Shown one piece after another: positions 1 to 8,620 of a stretch of DNA of 64,000 bases (its first letter is position 1; each line of letters starts with the position of its first letter). Below the pieces are notes generated by a model, which had not been told where the DNA came from, did not search any database, and saw only the letters and a program-made list of their open reading frames with translations. The stretch lies in contig CACYZN010000017.1 of the NCBI GenBank assembly GCA_902778925.1, positions 1 through 64,000 of the forward strand, read 5' to 3'. A program made the translations under genes and the position numbers. The stretch is from an uncultured Bacteroidota bacterium. Lineage in GTDB: Bacteria > Bacteroidota > Bacteroidia > Bacteroidales > P3.

Positions 1-1055
1 GCGGTGTCCCACTGGTTTTGGGGCACGGTGATGGGGCCGTGGCGCATCTGCACGACGGTGTAGTTGGGCCACTGGTCCCAGCTGACGGTGAGGCAGCCGC
101 CGGCCGAGATGGAGGCCTGCACGTTGCCCAGGGCGACACACATGTCGGGCGGCGGCACCGTGGTGTCCATCTCCACTATGGGGTAGACGAGTAGATGCCG
201 GTCATTAATGGCTGGAGTCCATGCGTACATGGTATCGATAACTTCACCATCAATATTGTAGACCCAATCTACAAGATAGTAATTGACAGGTTGTGATTCG
301 CACCAGATATAACCCCAATCTATGCCTATGCCTTTGCAATCAAAAGAGGATGAATTCCAATGGTAGTTTGTGAATAGATAAGTGGTTTGATAATCCTGGT
401 TACTAAATGTAATTGCATTGTATCTGCTATAGCAGGTTCCGCCGACGTAGAACGAGTCGTACACCGTGATGGCGCTGTCGAAGTAGTACTCATATATCGG
501 CAGTACGGTATCGTTTGGCATGTGCTTGCAACAGGAATCATAGTATACATAGTTCAGCCCATTTGCAGTAATGTGCACATAGCGGTGCGGGTCGCGCAGG
601 CGCCAGGGCAGCTGCCCCTTGAAGTTGACGCCCGTACTGTCGGCCTCGTATAGCATAAAATATTCTTGAAAAGCGGTCGAGTCAGTGTGTTGACCACCTG
701 TTAAATCAGTCCATGCCGATACAATGCCGGCAATACCTACTACCTTGAGGGGAACATCGGTCTCGAAGCGCATAAGGCTAATTTTACTGGGTTCAAACCA
801 TTGAATATTCACTACCTCGTCGGTCTGCAAGGTTCGGTCCCAGTCCCACCACAAGAAGTATCCGTTGTTTGGGTTCTGCTCTATGGTGTCGCCCACGCGG
901 TGGTAGTAGAGGTCGGCATACTGCGCCGAGGTTATTGGTGGTATATGGTCTTGTTTGTGTATTTTGTTGTGCTGCAAGATGCTGCGGTTTTGGCAGTGTC
1001 GTGTAGCCTCACTGCAAATATACGTTTTTTTTCGATATGGCGGCGGTTTTTCCAT
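1..1055 (-). CDS. Large surface protein, N-terminal part, truncated by window edge
   Basis: An open minus-strand frame runs from 1055 off the left edge (about 351 residues visible). The part from about 940 downward reads as a real extracellular protein, rich in Tyr, Asp, Thr and Trp, and near the edge it enters a fibronectin-III-like stretch beginning CVALGNVQ and TVSWDQWPNYTVVQM. The first in-frame ATG (1055) gives a basic, non-secretory N-terminus and lies upstream of a TATATTTG promoter box (1022-1015), so it is a doubtful start. No ATG with a signal peptide is seen in any frame between the box and the protein-like region. The 5' end may therefore be damaged, or the start may be non-ATG. 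By likeness to the other giant cargo proteins here it may be a T9SS substrate, but the C-terminus is outside the window. Confidence 0.5.
   Translation of the reverse strand, partial: MEKPPPYRKKTYICSEATRHCQNRSILQHNKIHKQDHIPPITSAQYADLYYHRVGDTIEQNPNNGYFLWWDWDRTLQTDEVVNIQWFEPSKISLMRFETDVPLKVVGIAGIVSAWTDLTGGQHTDSTAFQEYFMLYEADSTGVNFKGQLPWRLRDPHRYVHITANGLNYVYYDSCCKHMPNDTVLPIYEYYFDSAITVYDSFYVGGTCYSRYNAITFSNQDYQTTYLFTNYHWNSSSFDCKGIGIDWGYIWCESQPVNYYLVDWVYNIDGEVIDTMYAWTPAINDRHLLVYPIVEMDTTVPPPDMCVALGNVQASISAGGCLTVSWDQWPNYTVVQMRHGPITVPQNQWDT
1015..1022 (-). promoter_or_regulatory. Bacteroidota -7 box for the left-edge gene
   Basis: TATATTTG on the minus strand (1022 to 1015) matches the TAnnTTTG -7 element. 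No good -33 TTTG is seen. Confidence 0.45.
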
Positions 1056-1115
1056 GAAAAAACGGGCGGTCTGTAACGTGCTCATTCACAGTTCCTCTGC
1101 TGGTCCTCTCCGGTT

Positions 1116-1200
1116 CCCCTCCGGTAGTTCTTATGTACTTCTTATGTATTTCTTATGTATTTCTTATGTTTTAAACATAAATACAACATAAGAAATACAT
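1116..1200. repeat. 11-bp-unit palindrome, copy 1 (CTTATGT type)
   Basis: After CCCCTCCGGT come four units ending CTTATGT at 11-bp spacing, a centre TTATGTTTTAAACATAA, then the inverted units (ACATAAG). The right arm is shorter than in other copies and lacks the closing CCGGAGGGG. The orientation (TTTTAAAC centre) matches copy 4 and is opposite to copies 3, 5, 7 and 8. It lies between two divergent genes, about 25 bp upstream of the promoter box of the plus-strand gene. Confidence 0.9.
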
Positions 1201-1225
1201 AGGCGTGTGTTTTGATAATTTTGTG

Positions 1226-1233
1226 TATCTTTG
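1226..1233 (+). promoter_or_regulatory. -7 box TATCTTTG for the VWA-like gene
   Basis: TATCTTTG followed by GC lies 21 bp before the ATG at 1255, giving a short leader. A TTTG at 1211-1214 is too close to be a standard -33 element. Confidence 0.65.
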
Positions 1234-1254
1234 CATCCGCAATTGTATGTGTAA

Positions 1255-3234
1255 ATGACGATCGACTATCCATGGTATAGTGTGGCACTGTGTGTGTTGG
1301 CCGGATTGCTGTATGCCGGGGCCATGTATTTTGTGGGTCCGCGCCGTTTCGGGCGTGGGCTGCGGTGGCTGCTGGCGGGGCTGCGCATGGTGGCTGTGTC
1401 GGCGGCGGCGTTGCTGCTGCTGGCGCCGGTGAGCCGCCAGACGGTGCACGAGCGTCAGAAGCCGCGCGTGGTGCTGGTGCGCGACTGCTCGCAGTCGGTG
1501 GCGCTGGGGGCCGACTCGGCTTTCAGCTTCGAGGCTTTGCGGCAGGCGCTGGGCGACCGGTGCGACGTGGTGCTGGCGGCCGACGCTTCCAATCCCATGC
1601 AGACAGACCTGGGCGCCTTGATCGACGTGGGCCAGGATGTCGACGCCGTGGTGCTGGCTTCGGACGGCATCAACAACCGCGGGGCCAACCCCACCAGCGT
1701 GGCCGAGCGGCTGTCGTATCCGGTCTATACCATTGCCCTGGGCGACACCACGCCGCAGCGCGACGCCGCCGTGGGCGACCTGCGTGTGGCGCGCATTGCC
1801 ATGCTGGGCGGCAGCTTTGCCCTGGAAATCAACGTCGCGGCCCGTATGCTGCGCGGCCAGAGCGCCGTGCTGAGCGTGGCCGACGCCGCGGGGCGCCAGC
1901 TCTTCTCGCAGCGTGTGGCCTACGAGGACGACGACTATGCCGCTACCGTGGCCACCACCTTGCCGGCCGACAAGGCAGGCCTGCAGCGCTACTCGGTGAC
2001 GCTCGGCGTGGTGGCCGACGAGGTGAACAGCCGCAACAACAGCACGTCGTTCTATGTGGACGTGATCGACGCGCGTCGCAAGGTGGCCATCGTGGGCAAT
2101 GCGCCGCATCCCGACCTCGGTGCCTTGAAGCGCGCCATCGAGGGCAACCCCAACTACGAGGCCACGGTGATGCTCGCGGGCCAGATGGGTGCCAAGCCCC
2201 TGGCGGCCGACGAGTGGAGCCTCGTGGTGCTGCACAACCTGCCCTCGCAGCAGCACCCTGACCTGCGCTTCGCCGACGGTCTGCCGGCGTTGTATATCAT
2301 TGGTACACAGACCGACCTGTCGCGCTTCAACGCACTGCACACGGGTCTCGAGATAGTGTCGCGCACCAGCAAGACCAACGAGGTGACGGCCCTCGGGCGT
2401 CAGGGCTTCGGCTTGTTCCACCTGGAACCCGCCACCGTCGAGGCCATCGAGGCCCTGCCGCCCCTGACGGCAACCTTTGGCGAGGGCAAGCTGGCGGCCG
2501 ACGTGCAGACCCTCTTCGGCGCCCGACTGGGCAACATCGACATGCAGCAGCCCCTCGTGGCTGCCTCGGCCCAGGGGGCCACGCGCCGCGCTTTCGTATG
2601 GGGCGAGGGCCTCTGGCGGTGGCGTCTGGCCGACTGGCAGACCCACGAGAGCCACGAGCATTTCGACCGTCTGGTCTCGCAGCTCGTGGGCTTCGCCGCC
2701 ATGCAGCAGCAGCGCCAGCGCCTGCAGGTGGAGGCCGACCGCCGCTACGACGAAGGTCAGGCTCCCGTGCTGCACGCACAGCTCTACAACGAAAGCTACG
2801 AACTGACCAACGACGCCGAGGTGAAGCTGCACCTGCGCGGCGACTCGGTCGACGCCGAATACACCTTCCAGCGCACCGCCTCGGCCTACCGTCTGGCACT
2901 GCCTGGCCTGCGCCCCGGCCTCTACCGCTACGCGGCCTCCACCGCCGACGGCCTCGGTGCCGAGGGATCGTTCGCCGTCGAAGCCCTTGGCCTCGAGCAA
3001 CGCCGCACTGTGGCCGACCACGCCCTGCTGCGCAGCATCAGCGCCGTGTCGGGGGCCTTCATGGTGCACCCCGCCGAGACCGACCGCCTCGAGGCCCAGC
3101 TCCTCGAACTCAAGCCCGTCATCTACACCCACACGCGCTACGCCGAGTTCCTGCGGCTGCCGCTCGTGCTGGCCATCATAGTGCTGCTGCTCGCCGCTGA
3201 GTGGGTGTTGCGCAAATACCACGGCGAGCTATGA
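1255..3234 (+). CDS. Membrane-anchored VWA-like protein
   Basis: 659 residues. Two hydrophobic segments at about residues 8-28 and 38-58 are followed by a long extracytoplasmic region, and a last membrane segment (about 632-650) precedes the basic end KYHGEL. After the second helix, D77-x-S79-x-S81 fits the metal-binding (MIDAS) start of a von Willebrand A fold, and an SDG motif about 55 residues later fits its second loop. This architecture is common in Bacteroidota proteins of the BatA/aerotolerance class and in large uncharacterised VWA proteins; the exact role is not known. The stop overlaps the next start (ATGA at 3231-3234), so it is translationally coupled to the flippase gene. A CTTATGT palindrome and a -7 box lie directly upstream. 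Confidence 0.7.
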   Translation: MTIDYPWYSVALCVLAGLLYAGAMYFVGPRRFGRGLRWLLAGLRMVAVSAAALLLLAPVSRQTVHERQKPRVVLVRDCSQSVALGADSAFSFEALRQALGDRCDVVLAADASNPMQTDLGALIDVGQDVDAVVLASDGINNRGANPTSVAERLSYPVYTIALGDTTPQRDAAVGDLRVARIAMLGGSFALEINVAARMLRGQSAVLSVADAAGRQLFSQRVAYEDDDYAATVATTLPADKAGLQRYSVTLGVVADEVNSRNNSTSFYVDVIDARRKVAIVGNAPHPDLGALKRAIEGNPNYEATVMLAGQMGAKPLAADEWSLVVLHNLPSQQHPDLRFADGLPALYIIGTQTDLSRFNALHTGLEIVSRTSKTNEVTALGRQGFGLFHLEPATVEAIEALPPLTATFGEGKLAADVQTLFGARLGNIDMQQPLVAASAQGATRRAFVWGEGLWRWRLADWQTHESHEHFDRLVSQLVGFAAMQQQRQRLQVEADRRYDEGQAPVLHAQLYNESYELTNDAEVKLHLRGDSVDAEYTFQRTASAYRLALPGLRPGLYRYAASTADGLGAEGSFAVEALGLEQRRTVADHALLRSISAVSGAFMVHPAETDRLEAQLLELKPVIYTHTRYAEFLRLPLVLAIIVLLLAAEWVLRKYHGEL

Positions 3235-4490
3235 AACGCCACGGCATAGCGGGCGAAGCCGCCACCCTCGCGGGAGGCAACATACTGGCCCAGGTCATCG
3301 CCCTGGCCTCCTACTTCGTGCTTACCCGCATCTACTCGCCCGACGACTACGGCCTGTTCAACATCTTCTACTCCTATATCGAGGTGCTCATCATCTTCAG
3401 CACCTGCAAGTACGAGCTGGCCACCGTGGTGGCTGCCGACGAGGGCGAGGCCGCCGCCGTGGCGCGCTTCGCACTGCGCATGAACGCCATCGTGTCGGGA
3501 GCGCTGCTCGGCGTGGCGCTGCTGCTTTGGCTGTCGGGCTGGCTGCCGGCCAACCTGCGTCCGCTGGGCTGGCTGGTGCTCCTGGTGCCGCCCATGGTCT
3601 TCTTCTGCGGCACCTCGCGGGTCTACAGCTTCCTCTACAACAGGCTGCACCGCTACCGCCAGATAGCGCTCTCGGACAACGTGGGGGCCGCCACCGGCGC
3701 CCTGCTCAAGATAGGCCTCGGCCTGCTCGGCATGGCCCCGGCCGGCCTGCCGGTGGGTACCGTGCTGGGCCAGGCTGCCGCCAACATCAACTACCGCATA
3801 GGCCTGCACCGGCGCCCGATGCCGGCCACCACGGCGGCCGACCGCAGGGAGGCCGCACGTCGCCACGCCAACTTCCCCAAGTTCGTGGCCACAAAAGACC
3901 TGGTGAACACCCTCTCGGCCAACCTGCCCTTCCTCTGGGCCGCCGCCTGCTTCGGGCGCGCCGAGGTGGGCCTCTTCGGCCTCGCACTCACCTTCACGCT
4001 GCAGCCCGTCAACCTGCTCAGCAACGCCTTCGAACGTGTGCTCTACGCCCGCACTGCCGAGTCGGTGCGCGAGCGCCGCCCCATCGGGTCCACGCTGCGC
4101 CGTTTCCTGTTGGCCATCAATGCCGCGGCGGTGCCGGTATGCGTGGCGGCCTGGTTCGTGGCCGAACCGGTCTTCGCCTTCTGCTTCGGCAGTCGCTGGC
4201 AGGGCTGCGGCCCCTACGTGCAGGCTTTGCTGCCGTGGGCGCTGTTGGCCTTCAACTCGGCGGTGCTGGCCTTCGTGTCGAACGTGTTCGGCACTCAGCG
4301 CGTGGAGTTCTTCTTCTTTGTCGCCATGCTGGTGCTGCGGGCGGCGGCCATATATGCAGGCATCCGTATGGGCAACTTCTTGCTGACCATACGGATGTTT
4401 GCTGCGGCGTCGGCGGCCGTGCATGCCGCACTGCTGGTGTGGTACCTGTGTCAGGTGCGGCGCTATGGGCGGACGTTGACTAGAGTTTGA
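3231..4490 (+). CDS. MOP-superfamily polysaccharide flippase (Wzx-like)
   Basis: 419 residues with about 12 hydrophobic segments. The N-terminus (GGNILAQVIALASYFVLTR, then YSPDDYGLFNIF) is typical of oligosaccharide/polysaccharide flippases, which move lipid-linked sugar units across the inner membrane. The ATG at 3231 is chosen because it overlaps the upstream stop as ATGA; an upstream in-frame ATG (3201) would overlap the previous gene by 34 bp and add a non-membrane stretch. No glycosyltransferase cluster lies beside it, so the glycan is unknown. Its 3' end overlaps the convergent minus-strand gene by 11 bp. Confidence 0.8.
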   Translation: MKRHGIAGEAATLAGGNILAQVIALASYFVLTRIYSPDDYGLFNIFYSYIEVLIIFSTCKYELATVVAADEGEAAAVARFALRMNAIVSGALLGVALLLWLSGWLPANLRPLGWLVLLVPPMVFFCGTSRVYSFLYNRLHRYRQIALSDNVGAATGALLKIGLGLLGMAPAGLPVGTVLGQAAANINYRIGLHRRPMPATTAADRREAARRHANFPKFVATKDLVNTLSANLPFLWAAACFGRAEVGLFGLALTFTLQPVNLLSNAFERVLYARTAESVRERRPIGSTLRRFLLAINAAAVPVCVAAWFVAEPVFAFCFGSRWQGCGPYVQALLPWALLAFNSAVLAFVSNVFGTQRVEFFFFVAMLVLRAAAIYAGIRMGNFLLTIRMFAAASAAVHAALLVWYLCQVRRYGRTLTRV

Positions 4491-5115
4491 TTACCTTGGC
4501 TTTGCCTTTTTCGGTGGGCAGGTAGTAGACGCCGGCGGGACGGCCACTGAGGTCGTACTCGCGGTCGCCCACTGTGACGCGGCCGGTGGTGGGGTTGGGA
4601 TAGGCTGCGGGCGCGACAGGGGCGGCAGCGCTCTCGATGCCGAGGTTGTCGGCCATGTGGACGCGCAGGTACACGGTGACGGTGTTGGAGACGAGGCCTA
4701 TGTTGCCCACCTTGACGCGGTAGAGGACGGTCTGGCCAGCGTACTGGGGCAGCACCGCAGGCTCGATGGTGAGGGGCATCTGGCCGTTGTCGCCCGGCAC
4801 GAGGGTGTAGGGGCCTTGCTGCGGGCAGTTGCCGCCGGCGCAGAGCTCGGTGTGGAGTCCTTCGGGGCCTTCGAGCTGGACCACCTCGTTGTCGGTAAGC
4901 AGGTTGCCGGCGGTGAGGTTCTCGATGAAGAAGGAGATGTAGGCGAGGCCCATTAGCTTGTCGTCGTCGGTGGTGAAGTAGTCCACAGTGTCGCCTTCGG
5001 ACACTACGGGGCCGTCGACCGCACGGTAGTGCAGTGCGTACTGCTGGGCGTTGGCCTTGTTGCCGAAAGCGAAGGTGGCCACGATGGCCAGCGCGAGGGT
5101 GATGATTCTTTTCAT
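4480..5115 (-). CDS. Small secreted protein with T9SS type A sorting domain
   Basis: 211 residues. The signal peptide is MKRIITLALAIVATFAFG with cleavage near ANAQ. The body is a single beta-rich domain of unknown function. The C-terminus has the type A sorting signature: YPNPTTGRVTV, then DLSGRPAGVYYL and the final KVIKL, although the domain is compressed to about 45 residues. This predicts export by the type IX system with attachment to the cell surface or release. It lies 24 bp after lepA on the same strand and may share its transcript, although the functions look unrelated. Confidence 0.75.
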   Translation of the reverse strand: MKRIITLALAIVATFAFGNKANAQQYALHYRAVDGPVVSEGDTVDYFTTDDDKLMGLAYISFFIENLTAGNLLTDNEVVQLEGPEGLHTELCAGGNCPQQGPYTLVPGDNGQMPLTIEPAVLPQYAGQTVLYRVKVGNIGLVSNTVTVYLRVHMADNLGIESAAAPVAPAAYPNPTTGRVTVGDREYDLSGRPAGVYYLPTEKGKAKVIKL

Positions 5116-5139
5116 GGTATGTCTTTTTTCGATGTTTGG

Positions 5140-6915
5140 TTAATCTAATTTCAGTACGGCGAGGAAGGCGCTTTGCGGCACCTCGACGTTGCCCACCTGG
5201 CGCATGCGCTTCTTGCCCTCTTTCTGTTTCTCGAGCAGCTTGCGCTTGCGGGTGATGTCGCCGCCGTAGCACTTGGCCGTGACGTCCTTGCGCACCTGGC
5301 GCACTGTCTCGCGGGCTATGATCTTGCTGCCTATGGCGGCTTGGATGGCCACGTCGAACTGCTGGCGCGGTATGAGGTCCTTCAGCTTCTCGCACATCTT
5401 GCGCCCGATGGGGTAGGCGTTGTCGACGTAGGTGAGGGTGCTGAGGGCGTCGACGGGGTCGCCGTTGAGCAGTATCTCGAGCTTGACCAGTTTCGATGGC
5501 TGGTAGCCGTTGATGTAGTAGTCGAACGAGGCGTAGCCCTTCGAGATGGACTTCAGTTTGTCGTAGAAGTCGAACACCACCTCGCCCAGCGGCAGGTCGA
5601 AGGTGATCTCGATGCGGTCGGTGGTGAGGTAGTTCTGGTTCTTCAGTATGCCGCGTTTGTCCATGCAGAGCTTGATGACGGGCCCTATGAAGTCGGCTTT
5701 GGTGATGATTTGCGCGTGGATGTAGGGTTCGTACACCTCGGCTATGTTGTTGGGTTCGGGCATGCCCGAGGGGTTGTAGACGTCGATTTCCGAGCCGTTG
5801 GTGAGTTTCACCTTGTACTGCACGTTGGGCACGGTGGTGATGACGTCCATGTTGAACTCGCGGGTGAGGCGTTCCTGCACGATTTCCATGTGCAGCAGTC
5901 CGAGGAATCCGCAGCGGAAGCCGAAGCCGAGGGCGAGCGACGACTCGGGCTCGAAGGTGAGCGAGGCGTCGTTGAGCTGCAGCTTCTCGATGCTGGCGCG
6001 CAGCTCCTCGTAGTCGTCGGTGTCGACGGGGTAGACGCCGGCGAAGACCATGGGCTTGACGGCCTCGAAGCCGTCGATGGGTTTCTCGCAGGGTTGCAGC
6101 ACGTGGGTGATGGTGTCGCCCACGCGCACCTCCTTCGAGGTCTTGATGCCGCTGATGATGTAGCCCACGTTGCCGGCACTCAGCTCGCGGCAGGGCTCCA
6201 TGTTGAGGCGCAGCACGCCCACCTCGTCGGCGTCGTACTCGCGGCCTGTGGAGAAGAACTTCACGTGGTCGCCGGTACGCAGGGTGCCGTTCATGATGCG
6301 GAAGTAGCTGATGATGCCGCGGAAGGGGTTGAACACCGAGTCGAAGACCAGTGCCTGGAGCGGGGCCGCGGGGTCGCCCTCGGGGGCGGGTATGCGGTCC
6401 ACTATGGCGTCCAGTATCTCGGGCACACCCATGCCGGTCTTGGCCGAGCAGCGCAGTATCTCGTCGTGCGAGCAACCCAGCAGGTCGACTATCTCGTCGG
6501 CCACCTCTTCGGGCATGGCGCTGTCGAGGTCGATCTTGTTCATCACCGGTATGATTTCCAGGTCGTTCTCCAGAGCCAGGTACAGGTTCGAGATGGTCTG
6601 GGCCTGGATGCCCTGGGTGGCGTCGACCACCAGCAGGGCGCCCTCGCAGGCCGCTATGGCGCGGCTCACCTCGTAGCTGAAGTCCACGTGCCCCGGGGTG
6701 TCTATCAGGTTGAGGGTATAGTCGCGGTAGCGCATCTGGATGGCGTGGCTCTTGATGGTGATGCCGCGCTCCTTCTCGAGGTCCATGTCGTCGAGCACCT
6801 GGTCTTGCATCTCGCGGGCTGTAACGGTGTTGGTAGCCTCGAGCAGACGGTCGGCCAACGTGCTCTTACCGTGGTCGATATGAGCTATTATGCAAAAATT
6901 GCGTATGTTCTTCAT
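5140..6915 (-). CDS. lepA: Elongation factor 4 (LepA) GTPase
   Basis: 591 residues, the normal length. Ribosome-binding translational GTPase that back-translocates or remodels stalled ribosomes. G1 is AHIDHGKST near residue 10, G3 is DTPGHVDF, G4 is NKID, followed by domain II, domain V and the LepA-specific C-terminal domain ending in [20 protein letters not shown]. The start [10 protein letters not shown] at 6915 is the family start; the in-frame ATG at 6945 would add ten unconserved residues and lies upstream of the promoter box. A TATCTTTG box ends only 6 nt before this ATG, so the mRNA is probably leaderless (see findings). Confidence 0.97.
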   Translation of the reverse strand: MKNIRNFCIIAHIDHGKSTLADRLLEATNTVTAREMQDQVLDDMDLEKERGITIKSHAIQMRYRDYTLNLIDTPGHVDFSYEVSRAIAACEGALLVVDATQGIQAQTISNLYLALENDLEIIPVMNKIDLDSAMPEEVADEIVDLLGCSHDEILRCSAKTGMGVPEILDAIVDRIPAPEGDPAAPLQALVFDSVFNPFRGIISYFRIMNGTLRTGDHVKFFSTGREYDADEVGVLRLNMEPCRELSAGNVGYIISGIKTSKEVRVGDTITHVLQPCEKPIDGFEAVKPMVFAGVYPVDTDDYEELRASIEKLQLNDASLTFEPESSLALGFGFRCGFLGLLHMEIVQERLTREFNMDVITTVPNVQYKVKLTNGSEIDVYNPSGMPEPNNIAEVYEPYIHAQIITKADFIGPVIKLCMDKRGILKNQNYLTTDRIEITFDLPLGEVVFDFYDKLKSISKGYASFDYYINGYQPSKLVKLEILLNGDPVDALSTLTYVDNAYPIGRKMCEKLKDLIPRQQFDVAIQAAIGSKIIARETVRQVRKDVTAKCYGGDITRKRKLLEKQKEGKKRMRQVGNVEVPQSAFLAVLKLD

Positions 6916-6920
6916 CGGTG

Positions 6921-6951
6921 CAAAGATACGAACAAAAAGCGACATGGCAAA
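6921..6951 (-). promoter_or_regulatory. lepA promoter (-33 TTTG, -7 TATCTTTG)
   Basis: On the minus strand TTTG (6951-6948) and TATCTTTG (6928-6921) are separated by 19 bp, the canonical Bacteroidota spacing. The -7 box ends 6 nt before the lepA ATG. Confidence 0.8.
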
Positions 6952-7026
6952 AATTATTTCTCCCCCGCCGCCGTTTGCCCACCGGCACCCCCTCGTCTTG
7001 GCTTTCCGGCCCCCTCCGCACCGCTT

Positions 7027-7152
7027 CCCCTCCGGTCCCGGTCCGGTCGTTGTACTATCGTTGTACTATTGTTGTACTATCGTTGTACTATCGTTCTTAT
7101 GTTTTCAATAGTACAACGATAGTACAACAATAGTACAACTGAAGGGGAGGGG
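7027..7152. repeat. 11-bp-unit palindrome, copy 2 (GTACTAT type)
   Basis: CCCCTCCGGT and a CGGTCCCGGTCCGG stretch lead into four tandem CGTTGTACTAT-type units (11 bp each), an asymmetric centre with CGTTCTTATGTTTTC, then the inverted units ATAGTACAACG and a GGGGAGGGG end. It sits between divergent lepA and pyrH and fills much of this 375-bp gap. The same element, inverted, is copy 6. The centre carries one CTTATGT unit, linking it to the other subfamily. Confidence 0.9.
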
Positions 7153-7198
7153 ATGGGGAGCGGAGGGAGAAAAAAAGTGGAAAAAAATGGTGCCGGAA

Positions 7199-7230
7199 TT
7201 TGGCCGGATGCAAAAAAATGTCTATCTTCG
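7199..7230 (+). promoter_or_regulatory. pyrH promoter (-33 TTTG, -7 TATCTTCG)
   Basis: TTTG (7199-7202) and TATCTTCG (7223-7230) are separated by 20 bp; the -7 box has one mismatch to TAnnTTTG. The leader to the pyrH ATG is about 55 nt. Confidence 0.55.
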
Positions 7231-7290
7231 TTGGTCGAAAGTGGTGGTATGTACCGCTGCAAATATCAGTAGAACAACAGTATAAACGTT

Positions 7291-7998
7291 ATGAAATACA
7301 AGAGGATATTGCTCAAGTTGAGCGGCGAGTCGCTCATGGGGAGCCAGAGTTACGGTATAGCACCCGAAATGCTCGCGCAATATGCCGCCGACATCAAGGC
7401 GGTGGTGGAGCGCGGCGTGCAGGTGGGCGTGGTGATAGGCGGCGGCAACATATTCCGCGGCCTCAGCGGCGCCGCCACGGGCATGGACCGCGTGCAGGGC
7501 GACTACATGGGCATGCTGGCCACCCTGATCAACAGCCTGGCCCTGCAGGCCGCCCTCGAGCGCCAGGGGCTTCGCACCGAGCTGCTTTCGGGCCTCGCCA
7601 TGGAGCCGGTGTGCAAGGCCATGAGCCGTCGTCGCGCACAGGAGGCCATGCAGGAAGGCCGCGTGGTCATCATCGGCGGCGGTACCGGCAACCCCTACTT
7701 CACCACCGACACCGCCTCGACCCTGCGCGCCATCGAGATCGAGGCCGACGCCATACTGAAGGGCACCCGCGTCGACGGCGTCTACACCGCCGACCCCGAG
7801 AAGGACCCCACCGCCACCAAGTACTCCACACTCACCTACAACGAAGCCCTCGAGAAGAAGCTGAAGATCATGGACCTCACCGCCTTCGCACTGGCCGAGA
7901 GCAACGACCTGCCCATCTACGTCTTCGACATGAACCGCCCGGGCAACCTGCTGCGCGTGGTCGAGGGCGAGGAAATAGGCACACTGGTAAGCAAATAA
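7291..7998 (+). CDS. pyrH: UMP kinase
   Basis: 235 residues, the normal length for the bacterial hexameric UMP kinase, which phosphorylates UMP to UDP with ATP in pyrimidine nucleotide synthesis. The family pattern is clear: [14 protein letters not shown] at the N-terminus, [37 protein letters not shown], then [12 protein letters not shown]. It is followed after 14 bp by frr, the usual pyrH-frr pairing. Confidence 0.97.
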   Translation: MKYKRILLKLSGESLMGSQSYGIAPEMLAQYAADIKAVVERGVQVGVVIGGGNIFRGLSGAATGMDRVQGDYMGMLATLINSLALQAALERQGLRTELLSGLAMEPVCKAMSRRRAQEAMQEGRVVIIGGGTGNPYFTTDTASTLRAIEIEADAILKGTRVDGVYTADPEKDPTATKYSTLTYNEALEKKLKIMDLTAFALAESNDLPIYVFDMNRPGNLLRVVEGEEIGTLVSK

Positions 7999-8012
7999 AA
8001 ACCAACAATACT

Positions 8013-8576
8013 ATGAACGATTTATCGAAAGCCTGCCTCGACGAGGCAAAAAACAGCATGAAGAGCTCGCTCGCCTTCCTTGAGAAGGAACTGGCGAAAA
8101 TACGCGCCGGCAAGGCCAACCCCGGCATGCTCGACGGTGTGAAGGTAGACTACTACGGCACCATGACCGAAATCAGCCAGGTGGCCAACATCAACACTCC
8201 CGACGCGCGCTCCATCGTCATCCAGCCCTGGGAGAAGACCATCGTGGGCGCCATCAACAAGGCCATCCTCGATGCCAACCTCGGCTTCACCCCCCGCCAC
8301 GAGGGCGACATACTGCGCATCGTCATCCCCCCGCTCACCGAAGAGCGCCGCCGCGAGCTGAGCAAGGCCGCCAAGACCGAGGTCGAGAACGCCAAGGTCA
8401 ACGTGCGCAACGTGCGCCGCAAGGTGATGGACGAGGTGAAGAAGCTCAAGGACAAAGCCGTGCCCGAAGACGAGGTGAAGCAGGTGGAGAAAGAACTCCA
8501 GGACATCACCGACCACAACATCGCCGAGTGCGACAAAATCTACGCCGCCAAGGAAAAAGAGATAATGAGCATATAG
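8013..8576 (+). CDS. frr: Ribosome recycling factor
   Basis: 187 residues. It splits post-termination ribosomes together with EF-G. Family signatures are LAKIRAGKANPGMLDGVKVDYYG, PWEKTIVGAINKAI and the helical end with VRNVRRKVMDEVKKLKD. The start MNDLSKACLDEAKNSM at 8013 agrees with the family. It lies downstream of pyrH and upstream of the biotin ligase gene, probably in one operon. Confidence 0.96.
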   Translation: MNDLSKACLDEAKNSMKSSLAFLEKELAKIRAGKANPGMLDGVKVDYYGTMTEISQVANINTPDARSIVIQPWEKTIVGAINKAILDANLGFTPRHEGDILRIVIPPLTEERRRELSKAAKTEVENAKVNVRNVRRKVMDEVKKLKDKAVPEDEVKQVEKELQDITDHNIAECDKIYAAKEKEIMSI

Positions 8577-8579
8577 TCC

Positions 8580-8615
8580 CCTATAGTTCCTATAGCCCCT
8601 ATAGTTCCTATAGCC
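8580..8615. repeat. Tandem 9-bp CCTATAG repeat in the frr-biotin ligase spacer
   Basis: CCTATAGTTCCTATAGCC occurs twice in perfect tandem (8580-8597, 8598-8615), as four 9-bp units. Each unit holds the palindrome CTATAG. It fills nearly the whole spacer. Confidence 0.85.
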
Positions 8616-8620
8616 ACTGT

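Noticed and set aside
1171..3222. Minus-strand open frame of 683 codons opposite the VWA-like gene
   Set aside because: Gln/His/Arg/Gly-rich antisense product that starts inside the plus-strand gene and ends in the palindrome; the plus strand has membrane helices and a MIDAS motif.
7200..8576. Long frame starting at 7200 that ends with ribosome recycling factor
   Set aside because: Its first two thirds lie out of frame over pyrH; only the part from 8013 is a real protein.
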